Assembly: GCA_934636825.1 (NCBI GenBank)
Contig: CAKUBG010000030.1
Location: 1-29,638, forward strand
DNA length: 29,638 nucleotides
Source: an uncultured bacterium
GTDB taxonomy: Bacteria; Vulcanimicrobiota; Xenobia; Xenobiales; Xenobiaceae
Reading direction: 5' to 3'
This document shows positions 7,741-15,966 of this stretch, one piece after another (within the stretch, counting starts at the first letter, position 1; every line of letters begins with the position of its first letter). The notes beneath the pieces were generated by a model. The model was not told the origin of the DNA. It saw only the letters and a list, made by a program, of their open reading frames with translations, and searched no databases. The translations under genes and the position numbers were made by a program.

Positions 7741-8413
7741 GTCTTTAATTATAGGCATTGATTGCTCTGGTGAGAGTTTCAGCGTAGCTTTAGTTCAAGA
7801 TGGCCGCTGTTTGGCAGAGCGTGGCGGTTTTAGCCCTCGCTCTCACTTGTGCCGTCTTTTCCCTTCCATTAAAGGAGCTCTCGAAGAGATTGGCGCTTCT
7901 TTTCAAGATGTCGGCGCTGTAGCTGTAACCGTTGGCCCCGGCTCTTTTACCGGTTTGCGTTTAGGTATAGTTACAGCTAGAACAATTGCTCAAACTATCG
8001 GTTGTGCTTTGGTTGGTGTCAATACTTTGGAAGCTTTAGCTGCAGCTCATCCGGGGTGTTCTTGTCTTTTAGCTGGCTTAGATGCTAGAAGAGGGGAAAT
8101 TTTTGCTTCCTTTTTTGATACTTCCGATGGTACTTTGCGTCGTTTGTGTGCTGATAAAGCTTACTCTCCTCAAGATTTAGCTGAAGAAGCGATTCGTTTA
8201 GAATGCAAATTGGCTGTAGGTAGCGGCCCTGTGCGTTACCAAGAAGTATTGCAAGAGAAAGGATCAATCTTAGTCTCTGCATCTGTAGATGCTCAAGTAC
8301 GCGGAGCTTGGGTTGCCTTTTTAGGTGAGAAAGCCTTTAAAGCCGGGCACACTCAGGGCATTTTGGAATTAGCTCCCGTTTATTTGCGTTCAGCTGATGT
8401 TCAGTTAGGCTAA
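7712..8413 (+). CDS. tsaB: tRNA t6A synthesis protein TsaB
   Basis: TsaB is the non-catalytic ASKHA-fold partner that dimerises with TsaD. The protein is 233 aa. An N-terminal strand IIGIDCSG and the signature GPGSFTGLR at 75-83 identify it, and the length fits the family. ATG at 7712 is chosen because GAGG at 7699-7702 is 9 bases upstream. An upstream TTG at 7697 has no such support. It is followed after 3 bases by rimI. Confidence 0.95.
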   Translation: MIPKKIDYHKSLIIGIDCSGESFSVALVQDGRCLAERGGFSPRSHLCRLFPSIKGALEEIGASFQDVGAVAVTVGPGSFTGLRLGIVTARTIAQTIGCALVGVNTLEALAAAHPGCSCLLAGLDARRGEIFASFFDTSDGTLRRLCADKAYSPQDLAEEAIRLECKLAVGSGPVRYQEVLQEKGSILVSASVDAQVRGAWVAFLGEKAFKAGHTQGILELAPVYLRSADVQLG

Positions 8414-8416
8414 AAA

Positions 8417-8938
8417 ATGGCTATTCCAAAGATAGAAATTCGCCCATTCACCAAAGATTTTCTGGATCAAGCTTCTGAATTGGAACTTTTGGTCTATGGC
8501 GAAAAAGAGGCCTGGCCCAAAGAGTCCTTCGCCTTTGATATAGAACGTGGTTATGCTCGTTATTTAGTGATTTTGGCTGATGAACGTGTAATCGGTTATG
8601 CTGGCTCTTGGAATTTGCTGGGCGAATTGGAAGTTAGCACCGTAACTATTGCACCTCAGTGGCAAGGACACGGCTTGGGAGTTTATCTTTTCGCTAATTT
8701 AATAGCTAAAGGACTTGAAGACGGAGTAGAAGCTGCTACTTTGGAAGTTCGCTTTAATAATGAACCGGCTTTATCTGTCTATCGCCGTTTTGGTTTTAAA
8801 GCTGTCGGAGTTCGCAAAAAATATTATGAAAACCGTTATGATGCTATTATCATGCGAGTTGACAATATGCAAGATCCGGCTTACGTGCAGCAAGTCAAAA
8901 ACTGGGCCGATAGTTGCCATTTGAAAGGATTGGACTAG
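8417..8938 (+). CDS. rimI: Ribosomal protein S18 alanine N-acetyltransferase RimI
   Basis: A GNAT acetyltransferase of 173 aa. The acetyl-CoA loop is QGHGLG at 83-88, preceded by a strand VTIAP, and the C-terminal signature NEPALSVYRRFGF with KKYYENRYDAIIM is the usual RimI ending. It is expected to acetylate the N-terminal alanine of S18. Position between tsaB and tsaD is the common arrangement in many bacteria and supports the call over other GNATs. A tail of about 20 residues follows the core. Confidence 0.9.
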   Translation: MAIPKIEIRPFTKDFLDQASELELLVYGEKEAWPKESFAFDIERGYARYLVILADERVIGYAGSWNLLGELEVSTVTIAPQWQGHGLGVYLFANLIAKGLEDGVEAATLEVRFNNEPALSVYRRFGFKAVGVRKKYYENRYDAIIMRVDNMQDPAYVQQVKNWADSCHLKGLD

Positions 8939-8947
8939 AAAGAGATT

Positions 8948-9988
8948 ATGAGTAATCGCAGCAGTGCTAATTATATAAAGTGCGATCCGTTTTATCCCAA
9001 ATATATTTTGGGCTTAGAGTCCTCTTGCGACGAAACTTCTGCCGCTATTTTGGGAGAAGGGCGTGAGATTTTAGCTAATTTAGTTTCTACACAAATTCCT
9101 TTGCATGCTAAGTACGGCGGAGTTGTTCCTGAAGTAGCCTGTCGTGCTCATATGGAAGTTATCAATCCTATGATTGAAGAGGCTTTGGAAAAAGCCAATC
9201 TGAAGTTTAGCGATTTAGAGGCTGTAGCCGTTACTTGTGGCCCTGGTTTGGTAGGAGCTGTGTTGTTGGGAGTAGCTGCGGCTAAAACTTTGGCCGGTTG
9301 TTTAGATATTCCCTTAATAGGTGTCAATCATATGGAGGGCCATATCTTTTCTGCCCTTTTGGAAAATTCTGATTTAGAATTACCTATGATTTGTCTTTTG
9401 GTTTCCGGTGGTCACACGATGTTAGTGAAAGTTGACGGCCCCGGATCTTATGAAGTGCTCGGTTCTACGCGAGATGATGCCGCCGGCGAAGCTTTTGACA
9501 AAGTTTCCAAAGCTTTAGGTATGGCCTATCCCGGCGGTCCCAAAATTCAGGAAATGGCTCTCAAAGGCAATAAAAATGCCATTCCTTTTGCGCGTCCTAT
9601 GATCAACCAAGGGTACGAGTTTTCTTTTTCAGGCTTAAAAACTGCTGTATTGCTCCATTTGCAATCTGAAAAACGCGGCACCGATGCTGATATTTGCGCT
9701 TCTTTCCAAGAAGCTGTTGTTGATGTATTAAGCACCAAAGCCTTTAGAGCTGTGCGTCGCTGTGGAGCTAAATCTTTAGCTTTGGCTGGTGGGGTTGCTG
9801 CTAATAAAGCTTTGCGTGAAAGATTAGCTGAGGGAGCTGAGCGTTTGGGTATAACTTTTGTCTGTCCTAAATTCGATTTATGTACTGATAATGCCGTTAT
9901 GATTGCCAAAGCCGGCTGGGAGTTAGCTGCTCAAGGCTGGCGTTCTCCTTTAACTTTGGATGCTAAACCCAACTTAGATTTGGTATAA
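8948..9988 (+). CDS. tsaD: tRNA N6-threonylcarbamoyltransferase TsaD
   Basis: This is the catalytic subunit that transfers threonylcarbamoyl from TC-AMP to A37 of tRNA. The protein is 346 aa. Visible features are GLESSCDETS at 22-31, the metal-binding HMEGH at 128-132, SGGHT at 153-157, GEAFDK in the nucleotide pocket, and the C-terminal metal aspartate in CTDNAVMIA. Length and motifs are complete. It starts 9 bases after rimI. It has an N-terminal extension of about 17 residues ahead of the first conserved strand. Confidence 0.97.
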   Translation: MSNRSSANYIKCDPFYPKYILGLESSCDETSAAILGEGREILANLVSTQIPLHAKYGGVVPEVACRAHMEVINPMIEEALEKANLKFSDLEAVAVTCGPGLVGAVLLGVAAAKTLAGCLDIPLIGVNHMEGHIFSALLENSDLELPMICLLVSGGHTMLVKVDGPGSYEVLGSTRDDAAGEAFDKVSKALGMAYPGGPKIQEMALKGNKNAIPFARPMINQGYEFSFSGLKTAVLLHLQSEKRGTDADICASFQEAVVDVLSTKAFRAVRRCGAKSLALAGGVAANKALRERLAEGAERLGITFVCPKFDLCTDNAVMIAKAGWELAAQGWRSPLTLDAKPNLDLV

Positions 9989-9997
9989 ATTATATTT

Positions 9998-10987
9998 ATG
10001 AAATTAGGTTTTTGTTTAAGCGCTGAACAATTTGCCCCCGCGCAGCTTATTGAGCAAGCTAAAGGGGCTGAAAAGGCCGGATTTGACGGTCTAATGATCT
10101 CTGATCATTTGCAACCTTGGGTGCCGTGGCAAGGTCAAGCTAGTCATGCTTGGACTATGTTGGGAGCTTTGAGTCAATGTACTAGCTTGCCACTTTCTAC
10201 CGGAGTTAGCTGCGCTGGAGGACGTTGTCATCCCGTAATTTTAGCTCAAGCGGCAGCTACATTGGAGTGTCTTTGTCCTGGACGTATTACTCTAGGTTTA
10301 GGCGTGGGTGAGGCACTTAATGAACATGTCTTCGCTTCTTATTGGCCAGAGCCTAAAGAGAGGGTGCAGCAGCTTTTGGAGGCTGTCAGCTTAATAACTA
10401 AGCTGTGGAGCGGTCAAGAAGTACGCTTTAAGGGCGAATATTTTAAAACTGAAAGCTTGCGTTTGTATACACTGCCTGAAGTGCCTCCGGGGTTGATGAT
10501 TGCTACTTCCGGCCCTTATTTATGTTCTAAAGCAGCTTCTTTGGCTCAAACTTGGTTGACAGTGTGGGCTAGCAAGGAAAAAATGCAAAAATTGCTGGGC
10601 AAATTCAGAGAAAGCTGCGGCTCTGTAAAGAAAACAGCCCGCTTACAAGTACATGTAAGTTGGGATGTTACTCAAGAAAAGGCTTTAAATGCAGCTATGC
10701 AAGAATGGCCCAACGGTGGCTTAAATTTTCCTAAGGGCGATGTTCGTTTTCCTGAAGTGTTGGCCGAAATGGCTAAAATGGTGCGTCCGGAAAATTTTGC
10801 CAACCGAGTTATTATTACATCCAATCCTGCAGATATTTTGGCTATGTTGCAAGAAAGCGCCGCTTTAGGCTTTGATGAAGTATATATTCATAACTGCGGC
10901 CGCAATCAAAATGAATTTTTGCACATGTGCTCTCAGGAACTGATACCAACTTGGAAGAGTATTGATCCCGCGGTCAAACGTTCCTGA
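9998..10987 (+). CDS. F420-dependent luciferase-like oxidoreductase (TIGR03557 type)
   Basis: The protein is 329 aa and is a TIM-barrel of the luciferase-like monooxygenase family. The order GFCLSAEQF, GFDGLMISDHLQPW, TGVSCAGGRCHPVILAQAAATLE, then GLGVGEALNEHV and EYFKTESLRLY follows the F420 subgroup related to F420-dependent glucose-6-phosphate dehydrogenase. The substrate cannot be read from sequence. The cofE gene, which makes the F420 tail, converges on it 26 bases away, which supports F420 use. It starts 9 bases after tsaD, with a weak ribosome site, and is probably read through from the tsa operon. Confidence 0.85.
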   Translation: MKLGFCLSAEQFAPAQLIEQAKGAEKAGFDGLMISDHLQPWVPWQGQASHAWTMLGALSQCTSLPLSTGVSCAGGRCHPVILAQAAATLECLCPGRITLGLGVGEALNEHVFASYWPEPKERVQQLLEAVSLITKLWSGQEVRFKGEYFKTESLRLYTLPEVPPGLMIATSGPYLCSKAASLAQTWLTVWASKEKMQKLLGKFRESCGSVKKTARLQVHVSWDVTQEKALNAAMQEWPNGGLNFPKGDVRFPEVLAEMAKMVRPENFANRVIITSNPADILAMLQESAALGFDEVYIHNCGRNQNEFLHMCSQELIPTWKSIDPAVKRS

Positions 10988-11013
10988 GCATTTAACTCGA
11001 TAGGCTGCAAAAT

Positions 11014-11811
11014 CTAGGGGAAAAAGTTTTTCTCTTCCGGCCGCAGCAAAGCTTGAGCTGTCAAAGTACTGGGCTGCCAATCGAAGCCGCGGGCAATTAC
11101 AAATGGCGCTCTTTTTAGTTTGCCACAAGCTAGCTCGGCTCCAGATGCCAGAGCGTCGGCGCTAGCCATACGAGTCACTTTCAAGATGCGGCCGGCACTA
11201 TCAGCTTGGCCGCGATAATCTGTAAAAGGATCAAATCCGCAGCAACCTATAGCCACATTTACTATACCTTCGCGCCAAGGCCGACCGAATGAGTCGCTGA
11301 TAATTATAGGTACAGCAAAGCCTGTTCGAGCTTGCAATTCAGTATACAAGCGCTGGGCTGACAAATCTGGATCTTTAGGCAATAAGCAAGCTGTCGGTTC
11401 ACTGTCAGTTGTTGAGCCTTGGCCAATATTGGATAGATCGATGCCGGCATTGGCGCAAGTAAAGCCTTGTTTGGTTTTTACTATTAGGCACCCGCGGCTC
11501 ATGCGCACAATAGCGGCGCTTTCTTGCAATACCAATTCTACTAGTCTGGCGTCTTTATTATAGCGTTTTCCATAGCTTAAAGCTAAAGGCGAAGGTTGCA
11601 CTTGGCTAAGTTTTACTAATCGGCCTTCCGTTTTGGCTACTGCTTTATGAGTGACAATTATAATATCGCCTTGGGCTAGAGGAATAGGAGCTGCTTCTAG
11701 CAGGATCGAAATTAAATTGTGGCCTGGTTCTAGTTCTTTGTCTGTAGTTATGGGAATAAAAGAAACTGCTCCGGGCGTAGTGTTGGGGCAAGCATATTTA
11801 TCGGTAGCCAA
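11014..11811 (-). CDS. cofE: Coenzyme F420-0:L-glutamate ligase
   Basis: CofE adds gamma-linked glutamates to F420-0 in the GTP-dependent last steps of F420 synthesis. The protein is 265 aa, the normal single-domain length. Visible signatures are VTHKAVAKTEGR at 53-64 (the family K-x-V-x-K-x-EGR region), AGIDLSN at 122-128, and DSFGRPWREG at 173-182 followed by VAIG. The start is TTG at 11811 with AGGA 9 bases upstream. No other F420 genes (cofC, cofD, cofGH) are in the window. It is transcribed towards the oxidoreductase and away from yqeC. Confidence 0.92.
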   Translation of the reverse strand: MATDKYACPNTTPGAVSFIPITTDKELEPGHNLISILLEAAPIPLAQGDIIIVTHKAVAKTEGRLVKLSQVQPSPLALSYGKRYNKDARLVELVLQESAAIVRMSRGCLIVKTKQGFTCANAGIDLSNIGQGSTTDSEPTACLLPKDPDLSAQRLYTELQARTGFAVPIIISDSFGRPWREGIVNVAIGCCGFDPFTDYRGQADSAGRILKVTRMASADALASGAELACGKLKRAPFVIARGFDWQPSTLTAQALLRPEEKNFFP

Positions 11812-11898
11812 AACTTTTTTTCCTTTCCGGCTCTGAGGTCAATCTAAAGTTCCTCTGTTTCAACATCGGTTGCCGCTGCCCTTGAAAGTTGTATTTTC

Positions 11899-11903
11899 GG
11901 AGG
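11899..11903 (+). promoter_or_regulatory. Ribosome binding site fixing the yqeC start
   Basis: GGAGG at 11899-11903 is 9 bases before GTG at 11913. A TTG at 11889 would place this site inside the gene, so the GTG start is preferred. Confidence 0.7.
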
Positions 11904-11912
11904 CTTTTTCAA

Positions 11913-12710
11913 GTGAACTTAGTCAATTTCAGACGCTGGGAAATTATAGGCAGCGGCGGCAAAACTACCTTTATGTTGGAAAATGCCAAGCTTTTGGCTA
12001 GGCAAAAGTGCGGCCAAGCCAAAGTGATCTTTACTACTAGCACCCATTTGGCTTGGCCTGGCGCCCGGCAGCATTTTTATCCCGGCCAACTTTTGGAGTG
12101 CGACAATTTAGAAAGCGACAGCTTGGAAGCAGCCGAAGCTAGGTGGCGTAAATTTGTTTCTCCGGCTTCGGCTGCGGGAGCTTCTGCTCAAGACTATGCG
12201 GGCCGCTTGTGTGGCTTAGCTCGCCTAAACGTCGAACGTACTAAATGGATAGGCTTTACTCCGAGCGAGCTAAACAAAATAAGCTGCTGGCCGGGATTGG
12301 ATTATTTGTTGGTAGAAGCCGACGGCTCTAAGCGCTTGCCCATCAAGGCTCACGCGTCTCACGAACCAGTTTTTTACTCCCAAGCCGATTTAGGCGTTGC
12401 CATTATCGGTATGCAAGGCTTGGGCAAGCGCGTGGAAGAAGGTCAAGTGCATAGACCTGAACTAATGTGTCGGCTTCTCCATTGTGAGCCGGGCGCCGTA
12501 GTAGGCGCAAGCCAATTTGTACGTTTGGCTTGCGCCTACTTGGCACTTTTGCCTACACAGGATAAAGTGCTCGTTTTTAGCCAGGCAGAAAATTCGCCTC
12601 CAGATCTTTTGGCCGAGTTGGCTGCCCAAGTGCGAAAACATTATGCTGCTGTTTCTATTCTAAGCCAGGCAGCTGACGAGCAAGGCCAAATTGTATATCG
12701 CGAATTTTAG
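11913..12710 (+). CDS. yqeC: YqeC family molybdenum hydroxylase maturation protein
   Basis: The protein is 265 aa. It starts with a P-loop GSGGKTT at 13-19. Later blocks VIFTTSTH, LLVEADGSKRLPIKAHASHEPV and the GLGKRV-VHRPE stretch are those of the YqeC family, annotated as selenium cofactor biosynthesis in selenium-dependent molybdenum hydroxylase clusters. The biochemical step is not established. The start is GTG at 11913. It runs plus-strand, converging on recQ 25 bases later. Its usual partners mocA and yqeB are present but 1.5 kb away across recQ. Confidence 0.88.
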   Translation: MNLVNFRRWEIIGSGGKTTFMLENAKLLARQKCGQAKVIFTTSTHLAWPGARQHFYPGQLLECDNLESDSLEAAEARWRKFVSPASAAGASAQDYAGRLCGLARLNVERTKWIGFTPSELNKISCWPGLDYLLVEADGSKRLPIKAHASHEPVFYSQADLGVAIIGMQGLGKRVEEGQVHRPELMCRLLHCEPGAVVGASQFVRLACAYLALLPTQDKVLVFSQAENSPPDLLAELAAQVRKHYAAVSILSQAADEQGQIVYREF

Positions 12711-12735
12711 CCTTTGTTGTAGGGCCGCTCTTCGC

Positions 12736-14172
12736 TTAAGCCGCTCCGTCATGCTTAAACTTGCATATAACGCGCTGCCGGTGCCAACAATTGTCGCAAT
12801 TGCCGCAGTCTTCTTCACCGGCTTGGGCCAGACTTTGCAGCAACACTTGGCGGCGACACATTTTAGTGCGGCAATAATTTTCTATAACGTCCAAGCGCCG
12901 CTGTGCCGCCTCTTGCAAAGATGCAAAGTAGTCAAACAAATGCTCTGGTTCAAGCCTAAGCTGCGTTGGCGCTTGCCAATCGGCTTCATATCCCAGAGCG
13001 GCCCTAACTAGCATAGCCCAGGCGCCGGAACTCATAGCCCGAAAATTTGTGCGTCTCATTTCGGAGGCTGTCAAATTCTCTGCCGAAGCCAAACGCACAA
13101 ATTGATCTATTTCTTGTATTTGCGGAAATTTGTCTTCTAAGCAATGTTGCAAATGCTTAAAGTCTTCCGGCGCCCACATAAGAAGGCAGCGCCCAGGAAG
13201 CCTGTCGCGTCCGGCCCGCCCAGACTCCTGAAAATAGCTTTCTGGAGCTGCCGGAGGAGCCATATGAATTACTTGGCGTATGTTCGGTTTGTCTACACCC
13301 ATGCCGAAAGCTATTGTGGCAGCTATCAAATTAAATTTTTCTTCTAAGAATCCTTGCAAAATTTCTTGTCTAGTTTCGGTTGACAAACCGGCATGGTAAG
13401 GGGCAGCTCTAAATTGTTGGCTTCGGAAAAAAGTGGCTATTTGCTCTGCTTGGTTGCGGCGGGCCACATAAATTACCGCTGGTAGCCCTTTCGCACGGCG
13501 CAAGTGAGCCAAAGCTAGCCAAGGGCGCTGCCGAGGAGTACTTTTTATAACTTTGTAACTGAGATTGGGCCTATCTAATGGCAAACGCGAGAGTAAAGGT
13601 CTATCCAGTCCCAAACTTAAGCTTATTTGTTGGGCGCCTTCAGGATCGGCCGTTGCTGTTACAGCCAAAATAGAGCGTGGACGTAAAGTTCGCACAATTT
13701 CACCCAAACGCAAATAACTGCTGCGAAAATCATGGCCCCACTGGTTTATACAATGAGCTTCGTCTATAGCTAAAAGTGAAATTGTTTGTGTTTGCAACCT
13801 AGTTAGAAAAGCGTCTTCCAGGAGGCGTTCTGGAGCGGCAAATAATATTTTTAGTCGTTTTTCTTCAAGCTGACTTAAAATTTGTATTTTCTCTTGCATT
13901 GATTGAGAACTGCTTAGATAAGCTGCAGGCAAATTGCGCTTTTGCAATTGTCTAACCTGATCTTCCATTAAAGCTATCAGAGGAGAAACTACAACCGTTA
14001 ATCCTGGCATAAGAAGAGCAGGCAATTGGTAAGTTAAAGATTTGCCAGCTCCAGTAGGCCAAAGGGCCAATACATCTCGACCGGAAAGCAAAGCTTCTAC
14101 AACTTCACGTTGGCCGGGGCGAAAGTTATCTTTACCAAAAAAAGATTTCAATAAATATGTTAAATTGCTCAC
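12736..14172 (-). CDS. recQ: RecQ-type ATP-dependent DNA helicase (short form)
   Basis: RecQ unwinds DNA in the 3' to 5' direction during recombination and repair. The protein is 478 aa. Walker A PTGAGKS is at 39-45, DEAH at 137-140 in AIDEAHCINQWGHDFR, motif VI at 314-322 (FQESGRAGR), and a zinc module C439, C456, C459, C462, the same spacing as E. coli RecQ. It stops about 15 residues later, so the winged-helix and HRDC domains of the full-length protein (about 600 aa) are absent. The start is GTG at 14172 with AGGAGG 6 bases upstream. It sits on the minus strand between yqeC and mocA, interrupting the molybdenum gene set. Confidence 0.93.
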   Translation of the reverse strand: MSNLTYLLKSFFGKDNFRPGQREVVEALLSGRDVLALWPTGAGKSLTYQLPALLMPGLTVVVSPLIALMEDQVRQLQKRNLPAAYLSSSQSMQEKIQILSQLEEKRLKILFAAPERLLEDAFLTRLQTQTISLLAIDEAHCINQWGHDFRSSYLRLGEIVRTLRPRSILAVTATADPEGAQQISLSLGLDRPLLSRLPLDRPNLSYKVIKSTPRQRPWLALAHLRRAKGLPAVIYVARRNQAEQIATFFRSQQFRAAPYHAGLSTETRQEILQGFLEEKFNLIAATIAFGMGVDKPNIRQVIHMAPPAAPESYFQESGRAGRDRLPGRCLLMWAPEDFKHLQHCLEDKFPQIQEIDQFVRLASAENLTASEMRRTNFRAMSSGAWAMLVRAALGYEADWQAPTQLRLEPEHLFDYFASLQEAAQRRLDVIENYCRTKMCRRQVLLQSLAQAGEEDCGNCDNCWHRQRVICKFKHDGAA

Positions 14173-14177
14173 AACCT

Positions 14178-14184
14178 GCCTCCT
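14178..14184 (-). promoter_or_regulatory. Ribosome binding site of recQ
   Basis: On the minus strand AGGAGGC at 14178-14184 lies 5-6 bases before the GTG start. It justifies a non-ATG start. Confidence 0.75.
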
Positions 14185-14240
14185 AAAATTATATTTTGGA
14201 AACAGTCTATATTTGAGAATGGAAATTAGCCTGAAATACT

Positions 14241-14972
14241 ATGTCGGAAAATAAATGTGCCTTGATCCTTTTAGGCGCCGGAGGATCTACACGTATGCAT
14301 GAGCCTAAACAGCTTTTGCCTTGGAAAAACAAGAGTAATTTGCTAGAGCATGCTTGCCTTACTTGCTTAGCTAGCCAAGCTGTTTGGAGTATTTTTGTAT
14401 TGGGAGCCAATAGAGAAAATATTTTGCAAGCTTCTCCTTGGTTGCAAAAAGGACTGGAGCAAAATATTTCCCCAACCGACCATATCGCTAAAAGTAGACG
14501 TTTCAGTGTGACTTTTAATAAAAATTGGGCGTCCGGCATGGCCTCTTCTTTACAAATTGGTTTGCGCAAATTAATAAGTCTCTTTCCGCAAGAAGATACT
14601 CTTGATTGTGCAGCCATATGTTTAGCAGATTTACCTCTGTTAAAAGCAGAAACGATCAACAACATTATCAAAGCGAGTGACAATCTGACCCAAGCCGAAA
14701 AGCGAAGTACGATTATCGTTCCTATTTGGCAAGGACGACGTGGCCATCCGGTAATTTTTGGTCGTGATTTTTGGCCGGAATTGATGCAACTGAGTGGAGA
14801 TAGAGGAGGAGGAGCGGTTTTAAAAAAATATTCTTCACGTTGTCTTTTTTATAAAACAACGGGACCGGAGATATTTACTGATTGTGACACTTGGGATACC
14901 TACGCAAGTTGTTGCCGTCAGGAAAATTTTATACTCCCGCTTTTGGAAAATGTAAATAATAATGAATTGTAA
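14241..14972 (+). CDS. mocA: MocA-like molybdenum cofactor nucleotidyltransferase
   Basis: The protein is 243 aa with a GT-A nucleotidyltransferase fold. The nucleotide loop GAGGSTRMHEPKQLLP lies at 12-27, ASGMASSLQIGL and CLADLPLL follow in order, then GHPVIFG and the C-terminal CDTWDTY. This is the MocA/MobA pattern; MocA makes the cytosine-dinucleotide form of the cofactor used by xanthine-oxidase-type hydroxylases. The family also includes YgfJ-like members with unproven specificity. Its 3' end overlaps yqeB by 11 bases, which indicates one operon and supports the hydroxylase link. Confidence 0.85.
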   Translation: MSENKCALILLGAGGSTRMHEPKQLLPWKNKSNLLEHACLTCLASQAVWSIFVLGANRENILQASPWLQKGLEQNISPTDHIAKSRRFSVTFNKNWASGMASSLQIGLRKLISLFPQEDTLDCAAICLADLPLLKAETINNIIKASDNLTQAEKRSTIIVPIWQGRRGHPVIFGRDFWPELMQLSGDRGGGAVLKKYSSRCLFYKTTGPEIFTDCDTWDTYASCCRQENFILPLLENVNNNEL

Positions 14973-15762
14973 AGCTCCTTTAGTTGGTATTCGTGGTGGG
15001 GGAGATTTAGCCAGCGGCATCGCCCATCGTTTATTTAAAGCCGGCTTTCCTATTGTTATAAGTGAATTGGCTAATCCGCGTATGGTACGGCGCAGCGTCT
15101 GTTTCGGTGAAGCTGTATGGGAAGGTAAAGTACAAATTGAGGGTGTTGAGGCTAGACTCATCCACTCTGAAGCTGAACTTCAAGGTGCGCAGCAGCATCG
15201 TTATATAGGTGTAGTAGTCGATCCAGAAGGCCAAATTTTTGATAAATTGCCAGTACGCTTTTTGGTTGACGCCCGCATGCTAAAAAAAGAAGTAGACGAT
15301 CAGCGCAGACAAGGGCGTTTAGTTATCGGGGTAGGGCCAGGTTTTTGTGTCGACAAAAATGTTAATATTGTTGTAGAAACTATGCGAGGTCATACTTTAG
15401 GCCAAGTAATTTATCGAGGAAGTGCTCTTCCAGATACTGGAATCCCGGGAATTATTGCTGGCGAAAGCAAACGCCGTCTTCTCAAGGCACCTTGCTGTGG
15501 TATTTTTCAAGCCGAAGCTGAGCTTGGTAAAATGGTTCTTGAAGATGAAATTGTAGGTCGTGTAAATGATATTCCGGTGAAGGCGCTATTAAGTGGCAAA
15601 TTGCGAGGGCTAATTCGCAGCGGCACTGAAGTTAGAGCTGGAGAAAAAATTGGCGATTGTGATCCCAGAGGAGATAAAGTCGATATCTATACCATTTCTG
15701 ATAAAGCTAGAGCTGTCGGCGGTGGAGTGTTGGAAGCGGTAGTCGGAAAGTTGTTTAGTTAA
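14962..15762 (+). CDS. yqeB: YqeB (EF2563) family selenium-dependent molybdenum hydroxylase maturation protein
   Basis: The protein is 266 aa. The N-terminal IRGGGDLASGIA is a nucleotide-binding loop of the XdhC-like type, followed by ELANPRMVRRSVCFGEA and VEVDPEG-like VVVDPEGQIFDKLP blocks. The middle has GVGPGFCV and RGHTLGQVIYRG, and the tail GKLRGLIRSGTEV resembles a small beta-barrel. These are typical of the EF2563/YqeB family found with selenium-dependent molybdenum hydroxylases. The exact reaction is unknown. It overlaps mocA and ends at a likely terminator. No hydroxylase or selenophosphate genes are in the window. Confidence 0.88.
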   Translation: MNCKAPLVGIRGGGDLASGIAHRLFKAGFPIVISELANPRMVRRSVCFGEAVWEGKVQIEGVEARLIHSEAELQGAQQHRYIGVVVDPEGQIFDKLPVRFLVDARMLKKEVDDQRRQGRLVIGVGPGFCVDKNVNIVVETMRGHTLGQVIYRGSALPDTGIPGIIAGESKRRLLKAPCCGIFQAEAELGKMVLEDEIVGRVNDIPVKALLSGKLRGLIRSGTEVRAGEKIGDCDPRGDKVDIYTISDKARAVGGGVLEAVVGKLFS

Positions 15763-15765
15763 TAG

Positions 15766-15790
15766 ACTTAACCTTTTGTTAAGTGCTTTT
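15766..15790 (+). terminator. Small terminator after yqeB
   Basis: ACTTAAC at 15766-15772 pairs with GTTAAGT at 15778-15784, with a 5-base loop, followed by GC and a run of T. It lies 3 bases past the yqeB stop. The stem is AT-rich, so strength is doubtful. Confidence 0.5.
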
Positions 15791-15966
15791 TTGCCTAAAT
15801 ATTGTAAAAAAAACTGCACAAAAAGGGCAGGAACAGATCTTGTAATTGAGAAACTGAGTTGAGCCTTTCGGGGGAAAAGTTTCGCCTTGGACAGATGTAG
15901 CTTCGGTTTTTTTGGGCCGCAGCTTTCTGATATATTGATTTTAGGACTAAGGAGTTCTTCTTTAAC

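Noticed and set aside
11870..11897. TTGCCG and TATTTT as a promoter for yqeC
   Set aside because: The predicted start would fall at the ribosome binding site, leaving no leader.
15790..15966. Possible riboswitch before the 5'-nucleotidase
   Set aside because: A few short hairpins can be drawn, but no known riboswitch core is recognisable.
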